From positions 1 to 64,000 of the forward strand of contig JANQSA010000035.1 in the NCBI GenBank assembly GCA_028284285.1: a stretch of DNA of 64,000 nt. The letters are read 5' to 3'. The notes under the pieces are model-generated. The model ran no database searches. It was not told the DNA's origin and worked only from the letters and a program-made list of their open reading frames with translations. Position numbers and translations under genes: made by a program. Source of the DNA: Croceivirga sp. Lineage in GTDB: Bacteria; Bacteroidota; Bacteroidia; Flavobacteriales; Flavobacteriaceae. Shown in pieces: positions 35,433 to 43,597 of the stretch (the stretch's first letter is position 1; the number at the start of each line of letters is the position of its first letter).

Positions 35433-36481
35433 TATTTTTTGAGTTTTATCGTAAAATAAAAAGTGGTGCCTACCCCTTCCTCCGAAGAAAGCCATATATC
35501 ACCTTCATAGTAATTAACGATCTTCTTTACCAGTGCCAGACCGATACCCGTGGCATTAGCGTCATTCTCCAGTTTTTTGAACATATCAAAAATTCCCCGT
35601 TGCAAATGCTTTGGAATTCCTTTTCCATCGTCTGCAATACAGAATAACCAATGCGCTTCCTGTTCCCGTGCTTCCAGGGTGACCAATCCGGTTTTATTGT
35701 TTTCAGTGGCTGTTATTGCATTGGTAATCAAATTCTTGAAAAGCTGTTCCAGCCTGTATTTTCCGGTGTGCAAGGTGGGTAGTGTTCCCTTAATTTTGAT
35801 TTTTACATTATCCGGAACAAAAATGGTACGTTCTATCTCACGCACTAATTTATTCAGATCTACATTCTTTGTTTTTTCCTCTAAAGCATCAATAGTGGCA
35901 TGTTTCAAAATCCCATCAATAAGGCTATCCATTTTGGTCAAGTTTTGGAATATGAGTTCAAAACTACCCTTGCAATTCGCTTTAAAATCCTCACAGCTAT
36001 CGTCAAACAACCATGTCACCAGGGAATGGATATTCCGGATAGGTGATTTTAAATCGTGAGAGACCATATGTGCATAATTGTTCAGCGATTCGTTTTGTTG
36101 TTCCAAATTCTGGAGGAGATGGTCTTTTTCTGCTGTGATCTCTACTATTTTATTGGTCTGATTTTCAATATTTTCGACCAGCTTTTGCGGATCAAAACCC
36201 AATTCTCCCTCCATGGGTTGCGCTCTGTTCTCCATACATGCTACTGCCCTGCTTAATGCTCCTAATATCTTGCGTTGACTCTCTGTTTCTTTATTTAATT
36301 GCTTATTGGCTTCATATAGTTCTTTGGAACTCAATGAGGTGGCCCGTTGAATCATGGCCAACTTGTCATCATAATCGGAATAGGACTTATCCACGGACGA
36401 AAAAAACTGCTCCAACTCAGGACTATGGCTTAGCCCGTCGGGTAAAAACTTTCTTATCTGACGTTTCAACAATGGGTGCAT
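35432..36481 (-). CDS. Soluble histidine kinase associated with FIST sensor
   Basis: A 349-residue kinase with no membrane segment. Residues 1-80 are helical ('LKRQIRKFLPDG', 'YDDKLAMIQRATSLSSKELYEAN'), followed by a coiled coil. HisKA has His142 in 'YAHMVSHDLKSPIRN', and HATPase_c has 'NLITNAITATENN', 'FCIADDGKGIPKHLQ' and 'ATGIGLALVKKIV'. The catalytic half is clearly paralogous to the PAS kinase two genes upstream. Its start lies directly behind the FIST gene stop, so the FIST protein is its probable sensor partner. Confidence 0.92.
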   Translation of the reverse strand: MHPLLKRQIRKFLPDGLSHSPELEQFFSSVDKSYSDYDDKLAMIQRATSLSSKELYEANKQLNKETESQRKILGALSRAVACMENRAQPMEGELGFDPQKLVENIENQTNKIVEITAEKDHLLQNLEQQNESLNNYAHMVSHDLKSPIRNIHSLVTWLFDDSCEDFKANCKGSFELIFQNLTKMDSLIDGILKHATIDALEEKTKNVDLNKLVREIERTIFVPDNVKIKIKGTLPTLHTGKYRLEQLFKNLITNAITATENNKTGLVTLEAREQEAHWLFCIADDGKGIPKHLQRGIFDMFKKLENDANATGIGLALVKKIVNYYEGDIWLSSEEGVGTTFYFTIKLKK

Positions 36482-37609
36482 TTACTCGCTCATTAGAGTT
36501 AACGTCATGGTTTGGTTATGGAGTTGGCATGCATTTTTGCCCGCAAAAGGCGCCATTTCCCCATAGGAATAAAAACCGGTTATTTTAGCTTGATCCCCCA
36601 CTACGTCGTATACTTCTTCAATTTCCTCTTCGGTCCTTTCTCCCAAAACCAGCCGTCGACCTACACAACTTACCAGAATAGCCAGTTCAGGTTTGTCTTT
36701 GCGATTTCGCATGGCAAACTCTGCCGCGTTGGAAGCACCTTCTGCAATATCATTCATTGTAGACATCATCAATTGCACCTTTGCTTTCATGGGAACGTCC
36801 CCGGCCAATATCATGGAATTAGAGGCTTCGTCTATATTCAGAATCGTACGCACCAATGGTTCTACATCTTTACTTTGCTGTACCGTAAGAGGATATAGTA
36901 ATGCGGCCTGGGGTAATTCCCTGGCTTTGTCGCCCAAATAGGTTTTGTAAAGATCCAAAGCTGGACGACCATCTATCTCATACAGCACATTGTCTCTGGA
37001 CCTGGTAATAGTACGCTCCGGGCCAAAAGGCGTCCACCCCCCGTAGTTAGCATAGGAGATCTCCAAACTATCCCCATAAAACCCTATGGCCACCACTTCT
37101 CCCTGTTTGGGTGCTTCATTATAGGAAGCCAGGGTCTTTTCAAAGCGAGTACCATCACCACAAAGACCTCCGGTAATGGAGGCCCTAAAATTGTCCGCCG
37201 CTTCAAGCCCGCCAATAAGGCTACTGCCATTAACAAAGCTTCCATCGGAAACGATAAATACATGTTGTAATCCTTTCTTATCCAATTGGCTGGAAAGCGC
37301 CTTGCCCATTTTCTCAACATTGGGAAAATCGGCTACATTTTCACGTACTACCCGAAAGGTGGCGGATTCAAATTCAATTGCAGTTATCGCGATAGTTTCC
37401 TCGTAGACTCGAGTATCCAGAATTTCACCGGATGTTGAACCAAAAACCAGTTCCCCGTCGGGATATAGCTTTTTTATCTCGTTGTAGATGGCACCGTCTT
37501 CCAATAAAAATCGGTCACCAAAAACCAACACCAAGGGGTTGGTCAGGGGTTCTGACTCCAGAAACTCCCACTTTCCGTTTTTTGATCTTTTTGCCTGATT
37601 GATTTTCAT
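36482..37609 (-). CDS. FIST-domain sensor protein
   Basis: A 375-residue protein with FIST N ('NPLVLVFGDRFLLEDGAIYNEIKKLYP', 'VFGSTSGEILD', 'SLIGGLEAADNFRASITGGLCGDG') and FIST C ('EIDGRPALDLYKTYLGDKA', 'YPLTVQQSKDVEPLVRTIL'). FIST domains are proposed intracellular sensors of small ligands such as amino acids and are usually genetically linked to two-component proteins. There is no signal peptide or membrane helix. It sits between the two kinases of the cascade, 14 bp after the PAS kinase. Confidence 0.9.
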   Translation of the reverse strand: MKINQAKRSKNGKWEFLESEPLTNPLVLVFGDRFLLEDGAIYNEIKKLYPDGELVFGSTSGEILDTRVYEETIAITAIEFESATFRVVRENVADFPNVEKMGKALSSQLDKKGLQHVFIVSDGSFVNGSSLIGGLEAADNFRASITGGLCGDGTRFEKTLASYNEAPKQGEVVAIGFYGDSLEISYANYGGWTPFGPERTITRSRDNVLYEIDGRPALDLYKTYLGDKARELPQAALLYPLTVQQSKDVEPLVRTILNIDEASNSMILAGDVPMKAKVQLMMSTMNDIAEGASNAAEFAMRNRKDKPELAILVSCVGRRLVLGERTEEEIEEVYDVVGDQAKITGFYSYGEMAPFAGKNACQLHNQTMTLTLMSE

Positions 37610-37623
37610 AATTGCAATATTGC

Positions 37624-40023
37624 TTATTTCTTCAGGGTAAAATAAAATGTGCTTCCCACACCAATTTCACTTTCCAGCCATACTTTGCCCTGATAGCGGT
37701 CTATAATCTTTTTTACTATGGACAACCCAATACCTGTTGAGCGCTCTTTATTCCCAATAGATTGAAAAATCTTAAAGATTTTTTCGTGATATTCTTTAGG
37801 AATCCCCACTCCGTTGTCTTTTATGCTAAACTCCCAATGGGTTGGAGTTTCCTTACTGGCAATTTCAACATAACCCTTTGGTTTATCGATATTCACCACC
37901 GCGTTACTTAAAAAGTTCTGAAACAGTTGGTGAATCTTAACTTTATCTGCCTCAATAACCGGAAGTGTATTGACCACTTTTACGGTAACGTGATCGGGGA
38001 TGTAAATGATTTCATTGATCTCACGGATTACCTCATTCACATCTACGGCAGTATTATCCAGGGTGTCGCTATTGACCGTGGAATATTTCAGAATACCGTC
38101 TATTAACTTGTCCATTCCCTCCACTTTTTCCAGCATCAGGTTCAGATTGTATTTTCCTTTTTCTTCCAGGATGTCTTTATAATCTTCATACAACCAGGTT
38201 GCCAAAGCGGTTACACTGCGGAGTGGAGATTTTAAGTCATGGGAAACCACGTGAGCATATTCTTGTAATCCCTGATTACTTTCTTCCAATTCATTTACCA
38301 GTTTCTGTTTTTGGAACTCCAACTCCTTTTGCTTGGTAATATCCAAATGCACGCCAATGGAACCTACTACCTTACCCATTTCATCATAACGAGGGGCTCC
38401 ACTGACAAGCCAATGCCTTTTTTCTCCGGTCTTTACCCTTACTTCTAATTCGTAAGAGTCGGACTGCCTATTTTTCCGCTTTTCAAACTGCTGGTTAACC
38501 TTATCCAGATTTTCCTGATCCAGGTTCATCAATTCCAAAACATTCTCCCCTACTAATTGCTCCTCGGGAATTCCTATCATCTCGGAATACCTGTGATTTG
38601 CTAATAAGATGTTACTTTCGGCATCAATCTCAATTAATCCAAGATTCATGTTGGCAATGATGCTGCTGTATTTTTCTTTCTGTATTTCCAGATTTTTGCG
38701 GTAGTTTTTTCGAAAGGTAATGTCAGTATAGGTCCATAAGTGTCCCATATAAACATCGTCAATGAACAGCGGTATATAATCCCGCTCAAAGGTCCTTCCA
38801 TCCACCAGTTCCAGTTCATCCGAGAGTACTACCTCCTTTTTTTGCAGAATGAATTCTATTCTTTGCACCATCTGGTCCGGTTCTACAAACAGATCTTTGT
38901 ATTTGTCCAGCGATTTTTTGCAATCCACTCCTTTAAGCTTATCGGGCTCAAAAGGTATTTGGAATAGCTCACAAAATTTTTGATTGGTAAGTACCATCTT
39001 CCTGTTCTCATCTTCCAACAACACCCCGGTTTGGAGGTTAGCGATTAGGGTGGCCAGCCTGCCCTCGGAAGTTCTGAGCTTTTCTTCGGAAAGCCTGTCC
39101 TGAGTGATATCTTCGATCATGGCCACCTTATAATCTATTTCTCCCAACTGATTCCTTACGGTGCTCACCGATGTTTTTCCATAGATAAACTGACCATTCT
39201 TTTTATGGAACCTTCGGACAATGGCAAATTTATCCGATCGTCCTTGCCTGTTGTTCTCTATTAGGTTTTTATAAAGATTGATATCCTCAATGGTAGAGAT
39301 ATCATCAATGGACATTTGCTTCAATTCACTTTCCGCGTACCCCAAAAGCTCTACAAAAGCTTTATTGGCTTGAACAATTTTACCGCTGACCACAAGTAAA
39401 ATCCCTAACGAAGAATTTTCTACTATGATGTCTTGCTGTTTCTTTTGGTTTTCGAGCAGCTTTTTTATTTCAACCTCCTTTGTGATATCTCTTATTACTC
39501 CTTGTGCCGCTATTGGGTTTCCGGCTTTATCATAGATAAGGCTCGCATTAATATTTACAAATCTTTCACCAAGGGTTCTGGTAAGGATTTTTGCACTGTA
39601 ATTTTTAAGCACTCCCACCTGTAACAAAGTTTGAAAAGATGCTGCGGTATATCCTATAAAATCCTTGTGAACAAAATTGGAAAGAAAAACTTCCTCCTTG
39701 GTATGATCAAAACCCAGGAACTCTTTGGCGCTGTTGTTCATATTAAGCACCCGGCTTTTTAAGTCCATAACCACGTAAGGATCAATGATGTTAACAAATG
39801 CTCCATCAATCGTGGCATCCTTTTGGTTCAGAAGTGCCTCCAATCTGCCATTGGCCTCTCTGAGGTGTAATGAAGCATCATAGAGCTCCTTGGATTTATC
39901 CTCCAACAAACGTTCCGCGGCCTTTCTTGCTTTCTTCTCCCGCCGTAGTGCCCGCTGTAAAACCTCTACTTCCGAACTATCCTTGCTGGACAACGATAAA
40001 TTTGACTTCTGTTCCTTGCTCAT
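37624..40023 (-). CDS. Multi-PAS histidine kinase, partner of H-NOX
   Basis: A 799-residue soluble kinase. A coiled coil (about 15-70) is followed by four PAS/PAC modules (about 72-190, 195-320, 325-445, 450-575; e.g. 'NPIAAQGVIRDITKEVEIK', 'DYKVAMIEDITQDRL', 'GSIGVHLDITKQKELE'). HisKA has His595 in 'YAHVVSHDLKSPLRS', and HATPase_c has 'NFLSNAVVNIDK', 'IKDNGVGIPKEY' and 'STGIGLSIVKKII'. The gene starts inside the H-NOX gene (47-bp overlap), so the proteins are made together, as H-NOX/kinase pairs usually are. Input to the PAS domains is unknown. Confidence 0.92.
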   Translation of the reverse strand: MSKEQKSNLSLSSKDSSEVEVLQRALRREKKARKAAERLLEDKSKELYDASLHLREANGRLEALLNQKDATIDGAFVNIIDPYVVMDLKSRVLNMNNSAKEFLGFDHTKEEVFLSNFVHKDFIGYTAASFQTLLQVGVLKNYSAKILTRTLGERFVNINASLIYDKAGNPIAAQGVIRDITKEVEIKKLLENQKKQQDIIVENSSLGILLVVSGKIVQANKAFVELLGYAESELKQMSIDDISTIEDINLYKNLIENNRQGRSDKFAIVRRFHKKNGQFIYGKTSVSTVRNQLGEIDYKVAMIEDITQDRLSEEKLRTSEGRLATLIANLQTGVLLEDENRKMVLTNQKFCELFQIPFEPDKLKGVDCKKSLDKYKDLFVEPDQMVQRIEFILQKKEVVLSDELELVDGRTFERDYIPLFIDDVYMGHLWTYTDITFRKNYRKNLEIQKEKYSSIIANMNLGLIEIDAESNILLANHRYSEMIGIPEEQLVGENVLELMNLDQENLDKVNQQFEKRKNRQSDSYELEVRVKTGEKRHWLVSGAPRYDEMGKVVGSIGVHLDITKQKELEFQKQKLVNELEESNQGLQEYAHVVSHDLKSPLRSVTALATWLYEDYKDILEEKGKYNLNLMLEKVEGMDKLIDGILKYSTVNSDTLDNTAVDVNEVIREINEIIYIPDHVTVKVVNTLPVIEADKVKIHQLFQNFLSNAVVNIDKPKGYVEIASKETPTHWEFSIKDNGVGIPKEYHEKIFKIFQSIGNKERSTGIGLSIVKKIIDRYQGKVWLESEIGVGSTFYFTLKK

Positions 40024-40519
40024 TTAACAATTGCATCGCTACTTCTACATTCTTTTCAAAGTGTTCAAACGTTTTCTGTATCAGACCATGTGCCAGCGCA
40101 TATAACCCCCGGGAGGAGCTGTAGATCATGGTAAGCGAATTATCCGTCCGTTCCAGTATTTTAAAATTGGGTAATTCCGCGTCAGGGTAGAGTTTCTTAA
40201 CCTGAACATGAATGTGATCCTCAATAGAGTAGATTAAGTTCAAGGGGCTCTTGTAACTACTTACCACCTCAGGATGGGCTTTGGAGAGTCCCTCAAAAAG
40301 ATACAGCCCAAAAGAATACAACAAATCATTGACCGGGATTTGAGCAGTACTACTTAAGTGAGAAACCAATTGCAGCATTTCGCTAAACTCATAAGTTCCT
40401 ACAGCGGTGTACGCTCCCCCGGAAGTTAAATCGGAAGATTCAATAATGGTGTCTACCGTATCCAGCCCAAACTGGGTCTCTACCATTTCCAAAAATTCCG
40501 TGAAGACAATTCCTTTCAT
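39977..40519 (-). CDS. H-NOX (heme nitric-oxide-binding) sensor protein
   Basis: A 180-residue stand-alone H-NOX domain (HNOB). Proximal heme ligand His104 in 'EDHIHVQVKKLYPDAELPNF', with Tyr seven residues on and the conserved Pro117, matches the spacing in soluble guanylate cyclase. The heme-propionate motif YxSxR is Tyr133-Ser135-Arg137 ('MIYSSSRGLY'). The distal O2-stabilising Tyr of thermophilic anaerobes (five residues after the Arg) is Leu142 here, so I predict NO selectivity. First gene of the signalling operon; its 3' end overlaps the kinase by 47 bp. Known family members modulate a partner kinase when NO binds. Confidence 0.95.
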   Translation of the reverse strand: MKGIVFTEFLEMVETQFGLDTVDTIIESSDLTSGGAYTAVGTYEFSEMLQLVSHLSSTAQIPVNDLLYSFGLYLFEGLSKAHPEVVSSYKSPLNLIYSIEDHIHVQVKKLYPDAELPNFKILERTDNSLTMIYSSSRGLYALAHGLIQKTFEHFEKNVEVAMQLLNEQGTEVKFIVVQQG

Positions 40520-40539
40520 AATACCTCATATTATGAAAT

Positions 40540-40584
40540 AAAAGTAGGAATTGGACTACTTTGTCAAAAAAGAATGTTGTGAAA
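40540..40584 (-). promoter_or_regulatory. Promoter region of H-NOX operon with LytTR-like element
   Basis: On plus: AAAAGTA (40540-40546; TACTTTT on minus), 27 bp, then ATGTTGTGAAA (40574-40584). The element and spacing equal those of the export operon. The second copy is weak: GTTAGG begins at 40596, 20 bp on. It lies 21-65 bp upstream of the H-NOX start codon, in the 77-bp gap after the receiver gene. Suggests feedback control of the cascade by its own LytTR regulator. Confidence 0.58.
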
Positions 40585-40596
40585 TGCCGTTTTTTG

Positions 40597-40995
40597 TTAG
40601 GCTTTGATCAATTCGCTTATTTCCCAGTAATCAAAAACTTTCTTGATTTTGGACTCGTAATCCTCATATTTCAAGGGCTTTATCACATAGCCAGCGATAC
40701 CAATCTTAAAACATTCTAACAAATCTGCCCTATTCTCCGATGTGGTTAAGATGATAGTGGGTAGATATTTCAGGCGCTCATCGGATTTTAAGATCGTTAA
40801 GAATTCTATACCACTCATCCTGGGCATATTCAGGTCTAACAAAATAATATCAGGAAGGTCTCCCTCTCTTAACATCTCCAGCGCCTCTTCTCCATTTTTT
40901 GCCTCCACGATAGTATGCTTTAGCTGAAACTTAGCAATTGCTCTTTGCAATTTCATAGATTCAATCATATCATCCTCTATAAACAATACTTTCAC
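40597..40995 (-). CDS. Single-domain response regulator (Rcp1/CheY-like)
   Basis: A 132-residue receiver. Acidic pocket 'VLFIEDDMIESMKLQRAI', phosphoacceptor Asp54 in 'IILLDLNMPRMSGIEFL', Thr in 'IILTTSENRADLLECF' and Lys in 'YVIKPLKYEDYE'. The helix pattern is of the Rcp1 type found with soluble kinases. It lies just upstream of the H-NOX gene but has its own position before the shared promoter element, so it may be a separate unit or a branch target of the same kinases. Confidence 0.93.
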   Translation of the reverse strand: MKVLFIEDDMIESMKLQRAIAKFQLKHTIVEAKNGEEALEMLREGDLPDIILLDLNMPRMSGIEFLTILKSDERLKYLPTIILTTSENRADLLECFKIGIAGYVIKPLKYEDYESKIKKVFDYWEISELIKA

Positions 40996-41139
40996 GAGTG
41001 AACTTTTAGTTGTGGTACAAAATTCAATTAAACCTAATCAATCAACTGCTATCGGAGGGCAAAATGTGATTTTCCTTCGATGAACGGAAAAAAATTTCGA
41101 TGAAAATAATCATTTTTTTCCTACAACACCTATTTAACC

Positions 41140-41499
41140 CTAGTACAATCCCTTTAATTCTTCCCGCGCAGTTTTGGGTAACTTGGCTACTACCAGATCA
41201 TAAGAATGGTCAATAAGCTCCCAAACCTGTTGCGGAGGTACTTGTTCTATGAGTACCGTATTCCAATGCCTTTTATTCATATGATACCCTGGCAGTATAC
41301 TTCCATCATGGGTCTCCCTAAGTTCAGCAGCCCGTACCGGATCACATTTTAAATTGATTTGGGCGGGTTGGCGCTCTAAAGGGAGTAACGCATAGATCTT
41401 TTCCATCACCTTAAAGACCAGGGTTTCACTATCAAAAGGAAAAGCCTCGGTAGTCCCTTTTTTGGCCAAACAGTATTCTCTGACTGATTCTATGTTCAT
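41140..41499 (-). CDS. MmcQ/YjbR family protein
   Basis: A 119-residue protein of the YjbR (CyaY-like fold, putative DNA-binding) family: 'MNIESVREYCLAKKGTTEAFPFD', 'VFKVMEKIYALL', 'INLKCDPVRAAELRE', 'GYHMNKRHWNTV' and 'LIDHSYDLVVAKLPK'. Full length. The start overlaps the stop of the upstream Dabb gene by 4 bp (ATGA). The precise role of the family is not established. Confidence 0.92.
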   Translation of the reverse strand: MNIESVREYCLAKKGTTEAFPFDSETLVFKVMEKIYALLPLERQPAQINLKCDPVRAAELRETHDGSILPGYHMNKRHWNTVLIEQVPPQQVWELIDHSYDLVVAKLPKTAREELKGLY

Positions 41500-41891
41500 T
41501 GGTTTACGTCAATAGCATCATATACTACTACCTTCTGCCATAGCTCTTTGCATTCCTCAATAAAAACAAGATGGGCCTCTTCTTCCTGATAGGATTGTTG
41601 CGCTTCTGCAGATTCAAACGTCACAATAAGATTGTAAGTAAAAGAATCATCTACTACATCCCTTACCGCTTTTGGAGGGGTTCCCACAAAATTGGTCTTC
41701 GCATATTGGGAAGTATTCAAGAACTTTCTTAAAGATGTTTCAAATCGTTTCCGGTCTTCCTGGCTATCCGGGTGCTTTAACCAGATGTAAACACAATGCG
41801 TAAAATTAGGATCAAACTCCCTGGTTTCTTGCTTTTGAGCAATGCTAAGGATAGGCAGCATTAGAAGGAACAAAAGGATTACTTTTTTCAT
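41496..41891 (-). CDS. Exported Dabb-domain protein
   Basis: A 131-residue protein with a signal peptide ('MKKVILLFLLMLPILSIAQ') followed by a dimeric alpha/beta barrel (stress-responsive Dabb) domain: 'FTHCVYIWLKHP', 'FETSLRKFLNTSQYAKTNFVGTPP', 'TYNLIVTFESAEAQQSYQEEEAH' and 'KVVVYDAID'. The domain is related to olivetolic-acid-cyclase-like and heat-stable proteins; the substrate is unknown. Translationally coupled to the YjbR gene. Confidence 0.85.
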   Translation of the reverse strand: MKKVILLFLLMLPILSIAQKQETREFDPNFTHCVYIWLKHPDSQEDRKRFETSLRKFLNTSQYAKTNFVGTPPKAVRDVVDDSFTYNLIVTFESAEAQQSYQEEEAHLVFIEECKELWQKVVVYDAIDVNQ

Positions 41892-41962
41892 CTGTTTAAA
41901 ATTTTATAATACCCTGAAATTAAAGCTATTCCAAAATTCATTACAGATGGAACCGCTTCGCT

Positions 41963-41984
41963 CCTGCCTGTCCGGCAAGGCAGG
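41963..41984. repeat. Short GC-rich inverted repeat
   Basis: CCTGCC, ten bases, GGCAGG in an otherwise AT-rich intergenic stretch. It resembles the scattered CCTGCC..GGCAGG palindromes seen in some Flavobacteriaceae intergenic regions. There is no T-run, so it is not a clear terminator. Only one copy is noticed in this window. Confidence 0.45.
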
Positions 41985-42045
41985 TTCGCATAAACTTGTT
42001 TTAATCATCTTCGGTAGGGTATGCTTAAAAAAGTGTATGCTCATT

Positions 42046-42675
42046 TCATATACTATTCTCTACTATTTTTTGTTTGTCTTCAGGCAATTCCAGGGCTGAA
42101 TAATCCAGCTTCCAGCCTATGGTTTCCACTATTTTCTCTATCATTAATACAGCCTGTAGTGCCTCTTTCCTGGCCGTGTCAATAAGCCCGCTCTCCGGAA
42201 TTTTCTCCCGAATGTGTTCTTTTGCCTGTGAGTTCAGATCCGTAAGGTCGCCTGAAGAGAAGGAATTGAACAATCCGCTCTTAATGTCATAAAACTGAAT
42301 ATCGGGTTCAATGGACAACACCTCGGGTTCCGGAAATTGATCCAGAACAATACGCTTTGTAGCAGTATCGGCACGTAGTTTTAGTTTCTGAAGGTCGTAA
42401 CCTACCTGGGCTTTGGCATTAATAACCACCAGTGCCTTTTTTTTACTGCTCAGAATATTCAGAAAGCCGTCCTTACTATTTTCATACTTGTATATCTCCG
42501 CAAAATCGCCTTCTACAGATACCAATTTGCAAACGCTTTTTATTCTGTCCAGGATTACCGTAGACTGATGTTCTACCAGTTCTCTTTTCTTTTTTCTGTT
42601 CAAAAAAGAATACCCCCAGTACATTAGAATAGCCCCTAAAATAAGGCCCAGTATGGCTTCAACAATACTATCCAC
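42046..42675 (-). CDS. DUF4230 membrane-anchored protein
   Basis: A 209-residue protein with one N-terminal membrane helix ('ILGLILGAILMYWGYSFL', about residues 7-25) and a soluble domain of the DUF4230 family: 'ILDRIKSVCKLVSVEGDFAEIYKYEN', 'SSKKALVVINAKAQVGYDLQKL' and 'KRIVLDQFPEPEVLSIEPDIQFYDI'. Function unknown. Transcribed alone, with about 150 bp of non-coding sequence on each side. Confidence 0.85.
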   Translation of the reverse strand: MDSIVEAILGLILGAILMYWGYSFLNRKKKRELVEHQSTVILDRIKSVCKLVSVEGDFAEIYKYENSKDGFLNILSSKKKALVVINAKAQVGYDLQKLKLRADTATKRIVLDQFPEPEVLSIEPDIQFYDIKSGLFNSFSSGDLTDLNSQAKEHIREKIPESGLIDTARKEALQAVLMIEKIVETIGWKLDYSALELPEDKQKIVENSI

Positions 42676-42835
42676 TTGCTGTTACTATTTTTTCCAGGAT
42701 AGGAACACAATCCCTTGCATAGTCAAAAGTGATCCGAAGTTCCCGTATCCCGAACTAAAAATAAGGCAAAAACTGCCAAATTAGTGTGCACTATCCGCTA
42801 AACCAAAAAACAACAATGCCCAACTTCCGAATCTT

Positions 42836-43597
42836 TCAATTCTCTTCTTCCTGTACAATCTTATAAATAATGGGTCGGCTGGGACTGGCATCGTTTTCCA
42901 TTGGAGCCAGCTGAAGGTTTAAAAAGTAGGTACCATCCCGTATGGGATTTGGCACATATATCAACTCTGTGATAGTAGCCTGCATTCTTATTTCCCCATG
43001 AATATCCCAAAAAGCTTTATGGGCTAAAAGTTTTCCTTGATCATTCTCTTTATCCACAGAAGGCAAATCCACCAGTAAATGCTGCACTCCCATCTTTCTC
43101 AGCAAAACGGCGGCTTCTTCCGATAGGTAAGGGGGATTCGTATGGGAATATTTCCTGTTGCGCTTTTCCCTGGTATTCGGTAATGTTCTAAGGATTACCG
43201 CCTCTCTTTTTTTGTCTTTCAAAACGTGGGCCAATTGTTTCCCGGATATCACAAAGTCGTTTCCAAGCTTTTCCGGAGCAACCGTGATTACTTCCGCCAG
43301 GAAAAAGAAGCGTTGCAATTGTCCATTTATCGAGTATACATGTTCTGTGATATGACCAACGCATTCCGTATGCGTTATATGGGCGTGAGGGTTAAACCAA
43401 ATAGTATTAAAATTCACTGCAGCCCCCATTTTTACGCTACCCACAAAATCGCCATCTTCATGGGGTAAAATTTTTGCGGGCGGGAGGTACCATGCATTTA
43501 TCCCGGAATCATCTCCTTTAAGTGCGATAGACAAATCCAAAGGTTTGGACAGGTCTATTTGGTAAGAGCGGGAGTTATGGATAAGCGTCGCAATCAT
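42836..43597 (-). CDS. Cyclase family protein (kynurenine-formamidase-like)
   Basis: A 253-residue putative metal-dependent hydrolase of the cyclase family. The active-site motif is a variant: 'FNPHAHITHTECVGHI', that is HxxxTHxExxGH in place of the usual HxGTHxDxPxH, with Glu for Asp. Other features are 'AVILRTLPNTREKR', 'VQHLLVDLPSVDKENDQG' and 'HKAFWDIHG'. Full length, no signal peptide. It overlaps hemW by 4 bp. The substrate is unknown. Confidence 0.82.
   Translation of the reverse strand: MIATLIHNSRSYQIDLSKPLDLSIALKGDDSGINAWYLPPAKILPHEDGDFVGSVKMGAAVNFNTIWFNPHAHITHTECVGHITEHVYSINGQLQRFFFLAEVITVAPEKLGNDFVISGKQLAHVLKDKKREAVILRTLPNTREKRNRKYSHTNPPYLSEEAAVLLRKMGVQHLLVDLPSVDKENDQGKLLAHKAFWDIHGEIRMQATITELIYVPNPIRDGTYFLNLQLAPMENDASPSRPIIYKIVQEEEN

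Noticed and set aside
41121-41130. CTACAACACC, the opposite-strand version of the promoter element
   Set aside because: Wrong orientation for any gene nearby, no in-register partner (nearest similar sequence is 22 bp away) and it follows a stop codon.
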